A DNA stretch of 64,000 nt from Pseudaquabacterium pictum. GTDB lineage: Bacteria; Pseudomonadota; Gammaproteobacteria; Burkholderiales; Burkholderiaceae_C. Position numbers and translations under genes: made by a program. Shown in pieces: positions 58,401 to 64,000 of this stretch (position 1 is its first letter; every line of letters begins with the position of its first letter). The notes under the pieces were generated by a model. The model did no database searches and was not told the DNA's origin. It saw only the letters and a program-made list of their open reading frames with translations. The stretch lies in NCBI RefSeq assembly GCF_005403045.1, contig NZ_BJCL01000015.1:62001-126000 (forward strand), written 5' to 3'.

Positions 58401-59273
58401 ATGAATTTCAGAGCCAGTGTCTGCGCGTCTCTCAGCAAGCGCCTGCTGCCGCCGCCGATGAAGCGCACGGTGGACTACCAGGCCTATGTCGGCTGGCGCG
58501 ATGAATCGCTGTCACGCAGTTGGAGCTCGTTCTCCGATGCGCACATCGCCGGCAAGGACGTGCTCGATTTTGGCTGCGGCGATGGCTCGCTGAGCTTCTT
58601 CCTCGCAGCCGACAAGCAGCCGCGGAGCATCCTCGGCGTGGACATCAACGCCGCCGGCATCGCCAGGGCCAAGGGCCGGCTTGCCGAGTTCGCGCTGCCC
58701 GCGGGCGTGCGTCTGGACTTCAAGCTCGGCTCCACCGACGGGCTGCCGGTCGCCGAGCAGTCGGTCGACACGCTGGTGGCCTTCGACTGCCTGGAGCACG
58801 TGATGTCGCCGCTGCCGATCTTCCAGGATTGGTACCGCGTGCTGCGACCTGGCGGGCGCTGTCTGATCGAATGGTTCCCGTACAAGGGCCCGTGGGGACC
58901 GCACATGGAATCCCTGATACCGATTCCGTGGGCGCATGTGATCTTTGGCCAGGAAGCCATGCTGCGCGCCGCCGAGCACGTCTACGACTCGCCGCAGTTC
59001 GTGCCCCGGCACTGGGATCTGGACGAGAACGGCCACAAGAAACCGAACAAGTGGAAGGCCTGGTCGTCGTTCAAGGAGCAGGGCTACATCAACGAGCTCG
59101 ACATGCGCGGCTTCGAGGTGCTGGTGCGGCAGTCAGGATTGCGGATCGACCGCTTCGACAAGCGTTCCTTCTCCGGATCGCCGCTGCGCCAGAAGCTGGG
59201 CCATGCGCTGATGCAGATGCCCGTCGTCGGCGAGTACTTCCTGTCCTACGCGGTCATCGAACTGGTGCGGTGA
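58401..59273 (+). CDS. SAM-dependent methyltransferase, class I
   Basis: A 290-residue protein with motif I LDFGCGDGSLSFF (about 51-63), motif II acidic residue in LGVDINAAGIARAKG, the VAFDCLEHVMSPLPIF motif IV region, and WYRVLRPGGRCLIEW. The C-terminal half, with an aromatic-rich WKAWSSFKEQGYINELDMRGF, is not diagnostic. Enzymes of this type 11 class methylate many small molecules and glycans. The gene is divergent from the giant adhesin, so it could belong to the same surface programme. This is inferred from position only. No clear ribosome-binding site precedes the ATG. Confidence 0.8.
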   Translation: MNFRASVCASLSKRLLPPPMKRTVDYQAYVGWRDESLSRSWSSFSDAHIAGKDVLDFGCGDGSLSFFLAADKQPRSILGVDINAAGIARAKGRLAEFALPAGVRLDFKLGSTDGLPVAEQSVDTLVAFDCLEHVMSPLPIFQDWYRVLRPGGRCLIEWFPYKGPWGPHMESLIPIPWAHVIFGQEAMLRAAEHVYDSPQFVPRHWDLDENGHKKPNKWKAWSSFKEQGYINELDMRGFEVLVRQSGLRIDRFDKRSFSGSPLRQKLGHALMQMPVVGEYFLSYAVIELVR

Positions 59274-59323
59274 AGCCGGCGTGTCGTGCATGTTGTCCGG
59301 CCTGACCGACCTGGCGGGGCGCT

Positions 59324-60190
59324 TCAGCCCGGTGCCGCATAGCGCTTGGCGCGCAGGTTGCGCTTGATCTCCTGCATCATCGGCCGCAGCGCCGGGCCCA
59401 GGCGCAGGGCGACGCCGGTGGTCAGGATGTCGATGATGGTCAGGTGCAGCAGGCGCGAGACCATCGGGCTGTAGCGGTCGAAGTCTTCCGGATGGTCGGC
59501 GGCCAGCAGCACCTGGCCGTTGCCCTGCGCCAGCTGGGCCAGCGGGCTGCCGCTGGCGGTGATGACGATCACCGTGGCGCCCTTGCGGCGGGCGATGTCG
59601 GCGGCGTCGATCAGGTCGCGGCTGCGGCCGGAATTGCTGATCACCACCGCGCAGTCGCCCGGCCCCAGCATGGTGGCGGCCATCACCTGCACATGGCCGT
59701 CGCTCACCGCGGTGGCATGCACGCCCAGGCGGAAGAACTTGTGCTGCGCATCCTGCGCCACGATGCCGGAGTTGCCGACGCCGTAGAACTCGATGCGCTT
59801 GCCGGCCTGGCCGGCGGCGGTCAGCGCCGTCAGCGCCTGCTCGAAGGCATGGCCGGCGGCGTTGTTGCGGTACTTCAGCATCGCCGCCACCGCGTTGTCG
59901 ATCACCTTGACGATCAGGTCGCCGGGCTTGTCGTCCTCGTCGACGGCGCGGTGCACGAAGGGCACACCCTCGTTGACCGTGCCGGCCAGCTTCAGCTTGA
60001 AATCGGCCAAGCCGTCGTAGCCCACGCTGCGGCAGAAGCGCACCACCGTGGGCTTGCTGACATGCGCACGGTCGGCCAGCTCGCTGACCGGCAGCGTGGC
60101 GAAGCTGCGCGGATCGGCCAGCAGCAGCTTGGCCACGCGTTGCTCGGCCGGCGGCAGGGCAGGGATGGAAGCCTTGATCCGGTCAAGCAT
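59324..60190 (-). CDS. hexR: HexR-type transcriptional regulator (RpiR family)
   Basis: A 288-residue regulator: an N-terminal RpiR helix-turn-helix with LPVSELADRAHVSKPTVVRFCRSVGYDGLADFKLKL and a C-terminal SIS sugar-phosphate domain with EFYGVGNSGIVAQDAQHKFFRLG and VVISNSGRSRDLIDAA. HexR represses central sugar genes and is released by 2-keto-3-deoxy-6-phosphogluconate. The gene lies nine bases after zwf. A HexR-like operator sits over the predicted zwf start, so it probably also regulates its own operon. Confidence 0.9.
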   Translation of the reverse strand: MLDRIKASIPALPPAEQRVAKLLLADPRSFATLPVSELADRAHVSKPTVVRFCRSVGYDGLADFKLKLAGTVNEGVPFVHRAVDEDDKPGDLIVKVIDNAVAAMLKYRNNAAGHAFEQALTALTAAGQAGKRIEFYGVGNSGIVAQDAQHKFFRLGVHATAVSDGHVQVMAATMLGPGDCAVVISNSGRSRDLIDAADIARRKGATVIVITASGSPLAQLAQGNGQVLLAADHPEDFDRYSPMVSRLLHLTIIDILTTGVALRLGPALRPMMQEIKRNLRAKRYAAPG

Positions 60191-60199
60191 CGTGTTGTC

Positions 60200-61645
60200 T
60201 CACTGTTCTTCGTCCCAGGTGCAGCCGTCCCGGGCCACCATGGCACTGGATGCCGGCGGGCCCCAGGTGCCGGCAGCATACGGCCGCGGGCCGTTGGGGT
60301 CGGCTTCCCAGGCCTTGAGGATCGGCTCCACCCAGCGCCAGGCCTGCTCCTGCTCGTCGCTGCGCACGAACAGGTTCAGCCGGCCGGCGATGGCGTCCAT
60401 CAGCAGGCGCTCGTAGGCGCCCACCCGCTCGCTGGCAAAGGCCTTGTCGAAGTCCAGGTCCAGGCTCACCGGCGCCAGCAGCTCACCCTGGGCACTGCCC
60501 TTGGCCGCCAGCAGGTGCAGCTCCAGTCCGTCCTCGGGCTGCAGCTTGATCACCAGCTTGTTGGCCCGCGCCGAGCCCGGAAAGATCGGGTGCGGCACCT
60601 CGCGGAAGTTGACGACGATCTGTGCATGCCGGCCGGCCAGGCGCTTGCCGGTGCGCAGGTAGAACGGCACGCCGGCCCAGCGCCAGTTCTGCACCTCGGT
60701 GCGCAGCGCCACGAAGGTCTCGCAGTGGCTGCCGGCGGGCACCTTCACCTCGTCCAGGTAGCCGCACACCGCCTCGCCACCGACGGTGCCGGCCTTGTAC
60801 TGGCCACGCACCACGTCGCGCGCCACGCTCTCGGGCGTGAAGGGTTTCAGCGAGCGCAGCACCTTGAGCTTCTCGTCGCGGATGGCGTCGGCGTCATTCG
60901 TGGACGGCGGCTCCATCGCGATCATCGTCAGCAACTGCAGCGCATGGTTCTGGATCATGTCGCGCAGCGCGCCGGTGGTGTCGTAGTAGTCGCCGCGGGT
61001 GCCCACACCCAGGCCTTCGGCCAGCGTGATCTGGATGTTGGCGATGCTCTCGCGGCGCCACAGCGGCTCGAACAGCGCATTGCCGAAGCGCAGCGCCATC
61101 AGGTTCTGCACCGCCGGCTTGCCCAGGTAGTGGTCGATGCGGAAGGCCTGCTGCTCGGCAAACGCCGCCCGCACCACCCGGTTGATCTCCTGCGCGCTGG
61201 CCAGGTCGTGGCCCAGCGGCTTTTCGAGCACCACCCGCACCTTGGGGCCGTTCAGCCCGGCGGCACCCAGCTGCGCGCAGACCACCGGGAACAGGTAGGG
61301 GCTGGTGGCCAGGTACAGCACGGCGGTGTCGGCGCCGCGGGCATCGATCCACTGCTTCAGCCCGGCATAGTGCTCGGGTTGGGACAGGTCCATGCGGCGG
61401 TAGTGCAGCAGTTCGGCGAAGCGGGCGAACTCCTCGTCGCTGGGGCGCTTGGCGCTGTCCACCTCGGGGAAGCGCTCGCGGATGAACTGGCGGTACTCGG
61501 CATCGCTGCGTTCATCCCGCGCCACCGCCAGGATGCGCCCGCCCGGCGGCAGCTTGCCGTGCCGGAAGGCCTGGAACAGCGCCGGCATCAGCTTGCGCCA
61601 GGTGAGATCGCCGGTGCCGCCGAAGAAGACGAGGTCGAAAGACAT
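60200..61645 (-). CDS. zwf: Glucose-6-phosphate 1-dehydrogenase
   Basis: A 481-residue enzyme with the coenzyme-binding loop FFGGTGDLTWRKLMPAL and the substrate-binding RIDHYLGKPAVQNL, whose His-Asp-Lys set is catalytic. It oxidises glucose 6-phosphate to 6-phosphogluconolactone, entry to the pentose phosphate and Entner-Doudoroff routes. The ATG at 61645 begins MSFDLVFFGGTGDL; the open frame to 61936 crosses the promoter and tal and is not coding here. hexR follows after nine bases. Confidence 0.96.
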   Translation of the reverse strand: MSFDLVFFGGTGDLTWRKLMPALFQAFRHGKLPPGGRILAVARDERSDAEYRQFIRERFPEVDSAKRPSDEEFARFAELLHYRRMDLSQPEHYAGLKQWIDARGADTAVLYLATSPYLFPVVCAQLGAAGLNGPKVRVVLEKPLGHDLASAQEINRVVRAAFAEQQAFRIDHYLGKPAVQNLMALRFGNALFEPLWRRESIANIQITLAEGLGVGTRGDYYDTTGALRDMIQNHALQLLTMIAMEPPSTNDADAIRDEKLKVLRSLKPFTPESVARDVVRGQYKAGTVGGEAVCGYLDEVKVPAGSHCETFVALRTEVQNWRWAGVPFYLRTGKRLAGRHAQIVVNFREVPHPIFPGSARANKLVIKLQPEDGLELHLLAAKGSAQGELLAPVSLDLDFDKAFASERVGAYERLLMDAIAGRLNLFVRSDEQEQAWRWVEPILKAWEADPNGPRPYAAGTWGPPASSAMVARDGCTWDEEQ

Positions 61646-61690
61646 GGACAGTTCCTGCGCAGGTGCCGGCCGTATAGCGGCCGCTGGAGT

Positions 61691-61705
61691 GGTAACTAAA
61701 TTACG
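61691..61705. promoter_or_regulatory. HexR-like operator
   Basis: GGTAACTAAATTACG contains the inverted repeat GTAA/TTAC. It matches the HexR site I recall from other proteobacteria (TGTAATTAAATTACA) at 12 of 15 bases. It lies over the predicted zwf transcription start and between zwf and tal. Confidence 0.6.
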
Positions 61706-61711
61706 GGCAGA

Positions 61712-61740
61712 ATGATGCAGCAGTTTCTTGGGTGGGTCAA
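61712..61740 (-). promoter_or_regulatory. Candidate zwf promoter
   Basis: On the minus strand, TTGACC (-35, 61735-61740), a 17-base spacer and CATCAT (-10, 61712-61717). The start would fall near 61705, at the edge of the HexR-like operator, fitting repression by blocking initiation. Confidence 0.5.
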
Positions 61741-61790
61741 TCCGCGCCGGCTGGTGCAGCACTTGCATGGCCGCTCGCGGCCCGCCCGTG

Positions 61791-61808
61791 CCGCGATCGC
61801 GGTTTAAT
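61791..61808 (+). promoter_or_regulatory. Palindrome and -10 upstream of tal
   Basis: CCGCGATCGCGG (61791-61802), a perfect 12-base palindrome, abuts TTTAAT (61803-61808), a -10-like hexamer 28 bases before the tal start codon. No -35 at the usual distance was seen. The palindrome may be an operator or simply a GC-rich coincidence. Confidence 0.3.
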
Positions 61809-61835
61809 TCCGCCCGTCTCCAGGAGCAGCCCACC

Positions 61836-62783
61836 ATGCACCAGCTCGACCAGCTCAAGCAATTCACCACCGTTGTTGCCGACACCGGCAACTTCAAGCA
61901 ACTGGCGCAGTTCGCGCCGCGTGATGCCACCACCAACCCCAGCCTGATCCTGAAGGCGGTGCAGCAGCCCGACTACGCGCCGCTGCTGGCGCGCACCGTG
62001 GCCGCCCACCGCGGCCAGCCGCTGGACGCAGTGGTCGACCAGGTGCTGGTGGCCTTCGGCCTGGAGATCCTGCAGGTGGTGCCCGGCCGGGTGTCGACCG
62101 AGGTGGATGCACGGCTGAGCTTCGACACCACCGCCACGCTGGCCCGGGCGCGCCGGCTGATCACGCTGTACGAGGCCGCCGGTATCGGTCGCGACCGGGT
62201 GCTGATCAAGATCGCCGCCACCTGGGAGGGCATCCAGGCTGCCAAGGTGCTGGAGGCCGAAGGCATCCACTGCAACCTGACGCTGCTGTTTGCCTTCTGC
62301 CAGGCCGTGGCCTGCGGCGACGCCGGCGTGCGGCTGATCAGCCCCTTCGTCGGCCGCATCTACGACTGGTACAAGAAGCAGGCCGGCGCCAGCTGGGACG
62401 AAGCTGCCCGCGCTGGCGCCAACGATCCCGGCGTGTTGTCGGTCGAGCGCATCTACACCCACTACAAGCGCTTCGGCATCCACACCGAGGTGATGGGCGC
62501 CAGCTTCCGCAACGTGGGCCAGATCACCGCGCTGGCCGGCTGCGACCTGCTGACCATCAGCCCCGAACTGCTGGCGCAACTGCAAGCCAGCGAGGCCCCA
62601 CTGCAGCGCCGGCTGGACCCGGCCGTGGCCGCCCGGGCCGACCTGCCGGCGGTGCACTTCGACGAGCCCGGCTTCCGCTTCGCGCTGAACGACGACGCGA
62701 TGGCCACCGAGAAGCTGGCCGAGGGCATCCGGGCCTTCGCGGTCGATTCGGCCAAGCTCGACGCCATCATCCAGGGGCTGTGA
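61836..62783 (+). CDS. tal: Transaldolase
   Basis: A 315-residue TalB-type enzyme. The Schiff-base lysine is in [12 protein letters not shown], flanked by [12 protein letters not shown] near the N-terminus and [14 protein letters not shown] and [11 protein letters not shown] later. It transfers dihydroxyacetone units in the non-oxidative pentose phosphate pathway. CAGGAG at 61821-61826 supports the ATG at 61836; the frame is open upstream to 61728. pgi starts two bases after its stop, so tal-pgi is an operon divergent from zwf-hexR. Confidence 0.96.
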   Translation: MHQLDQLKQFTTVVADTGNFKQLAQFAPRDATTNPSLILKAVQQPDYAPLLARTVAAHRGQPLDAVVDQVLVAFGLEILQVVPGRVSTEVDARLSFDTTATLARARRLITLYEAAGIGRDRVLIKIAATWEGIQAAKVLEAEGIHCNLTLLFAFCQAVACGDAGVRLISPFVGRIYDWYKKQAGASWDEAARAGANDPGVLSVERIYTHYKRFGIHTEVMGASFRNVGQITALAGCDLLTISPELLAQLQASEAPLQRRLDPAVAARADLPAVHFDEPGFRFALNDDAMATEKLAEGIRAFAVDSAKLDAIIQGL

Positions 62784-62785
62784 CC

Positions 62786-64000
62786 ATGGAGTTCCCGCGC
62801 TGCGACACCACCGTGGCCTGGGCCGCGCTGCAGGGCCACTTCGCCGCCCATGGCCGTGATCTCGACCTGCGCGAGGCCTTCAACCGCGACCCCGGCCGCT
62901 TCGACAGCTTGAGCCTGCAGGCGCCCGGCGTGTTCGCCGACCTGTCGAAGAACCTGTGGGACCTGAAGACCCGCAAGCTGCTGACCGAGCTGGCGCAGGA
63001 ATGCGGCCTGGAAGCCCGGCGTGATGCGATGCTGGCCGGTGCGCCCATCAATACCACCGAGGGCCGGGCGGTGCTGCACACCGCGCTGCGGGCACCGCGT
63101 GGCACCGCGCCGTTCAGCGATGAAGTGCATGGCGTGCTCGACCGCCTGTTCGACTTCGCCGAGCAGGTGCGCGACACCGGCAGCTCGGGCATTCGCCATG
63201 TGGTGAACATCGGCATCGGCGGCAGCGATCTCGGCCCGCAGATGGTGGTGCCGGCACTCGATGCCTGGGCCCACCCCGGCATCACCATGCACTTCGTCAG
63301 CAATGTCGACGGGCATGACATCACGCCGGTGCTGCGCAGGCTGCGGCCCGACAACACGCTGTTCATCATCGCCAGCAAGACCTTCACCACGCAGGAGACC
63401 ATGGCCAACGCGGCGGTGGCGCGGCAGTGGTTTCTGGACCAGGGCGGCACCGACATCGACCGCCACTTCGTCGGCGCCACCACCAACCTGACCGCCGCGG
63501 CCGAGTTCGGCATCCACATCACCTTTGGCTTCTGGGATTGGGTGGGCGGCCGCTACTCGCTGTGGAGCGCGATCGGTCTGCCGATCGCCATCGCCGTGGG
63601 CAGCGAGCATTTCCGTGCGCTGCTGGCCGGCGCGCATGCGATGGACCGGCACTTTGCCGAGGCGCCGCTGAAATCCAACCTGCCGGTGCAGCTGGGCCTG
63701 CTGGATGTCTGGTACCGCAACTTCCACCGCTTCAGCAGCCGCAGCGTGGCGCCCTACCACCAGGGTCTGAAGCGCCTGCCGGCCTACCTGCAGCAGCTGG
63801 AGATGGAAAGCAACGGCAAGTGCGTCGATCTCGACGGCGAGCCGCTGCCCTTCGGCACCAGCCCGGTGGTGTGGGGCGAGCCGGGCACCAACGGCCAGCA
63901 TGCCTATTTCCAGATGCTGCACCAGGGCACCGACGTGGTCCCGGTGGAGTTCATCGCCGTCAAGCACCCCACCCACCCCCATGCCGACCTGCATGCCAAG
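62786..64000 (+). CDS. pgi: Glucose-6-phosphate isomerase (3' end cut by window)
   Basis: 405 codons of a protein normally about 530-550 residues long. It has the family features NIGIGGSDLGPQMV, the FIIASKTFTTQETMANA phosphate-binding loop, FWDWVGGRYSLWSAIGLPIA and the ESNGKCVD region. It interconverts glucose 6-phosphate and fructose 6-phosphate. It follows tal after two bases and would share its promoter. The C-terminal lysine region is beyond the edge. Confidence 0.95.
   Translation, partial: MEFPRCDTTVAWAALQGHFAAHGRDLDLREAFNRDPGRFDSLSLQAPGVFADLSKNLWDLKTRKLLTELAQECGLEARRDAMLAGAPINTTEGRAVLHTALRAPRGTAPFSDEVHGVLDRLFDFAEQVRDTGSSGIRHVVNIGIGGSDLGPQMVVPALDAWAHPGITMHFVSNVDGHDITPVLRRLRPDNTLFIIASKTFTTQETMANAAVARQWFLDQGGTDIDRHFVGATTNLTAAAEFGIHITFGFWDWVGGRYSLWSAIGLPIAIAVGSEHFRALLAGAHAMDRHFAEAPLKSNLPVQLGLLDVWYRNFHRFSSRSVAPYHQGLKRLPAYLQQLEMESNGKCVDLDGEPLPFGTSPVVWGEPGTNGQHAYFQMLHQGTDVVPVEFIAVKHPTHPHADLHAK

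Overview
The window is GC-rich (close to 70 percent by eye), densely coded chromosomal DNA from a betaproteobacterium of the order Burkholderiales, most like the Rubrivivax/Leptothrix/Ideonella group. The evidence is a Burkholderia-type porin, the gene orders rplM-rpsI-erpA, lptM-lysA beside cyaY, mrcA beside pilMNOPQ, and mlaFED-A-C-B, plus a PEP-CTERM protein. The genus is an inference. No rRNA, tRNA, CRISPR array, intact insertion sequence or prophage was seen. Both ends cut genes: an iron-dependent alcohol dehydrogenase at the left and pgi at the right.

Layout. 1-8.9 kb: Fe-ADH, a GNAT protein, rplM-rpsI, erpA, a divergent CobT-like protein behind ilvA, an OsmC protein, coq7 and a porin. 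9.1-13.0 kb: a four-gene peptide-type ABC transporter with no binding protein. 13.1-17.3 kb: lysA, lptM, cyaY and mrcA. 17.5-28.9 kb: type IV pilus genes pilMNOPQ, an Ig-like lipoprotein of different base composition, aroK, aroB, dgt, and a transposase-derived gene that has lost its catalytic residues. 29.1-35.4 kb: gltB-gltD. 35.5-39.4 kb: the complete Mla phospholipid-transport operon, with a small repeat-like insertion at the mlaD start codon. 39.5-58.0 kb: five leftward genes (giant two-partner-secretion adhesin, its transporter, a PEP-CTERM protein, a hybrid histidine kinase and a LuxR-type response regulator). 58.4-64 kb: a methyltransferase, then sugar-phosphate genes hexR-zwf divergent from tal-pgi, with a HexR-like operator between them.

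The most promising unit is the 18.6-kb leftward locus. The adhesin and the PEP-CTERM gene lie 13 kb apart, yet their upstream regions share the same two elements: an octamer next to a run of G, then a second conserved block 30-31 bp downstream. A kinase and a DNA-binding regulator lie at the end of the same gene string. This looks like a surface-adhesion system with its own regulation. Other points worth a second look are the HUH-less RAYT homologue and the paired 15-mers beside gltB, the insertion that regenerates the mlaD start, the CobT-like protein with altered catalytic positions, and a terminator-bearing leader upstream of ilvA. All coordinates and motifs were read by eye; family names come from motif recognition, not database searches.
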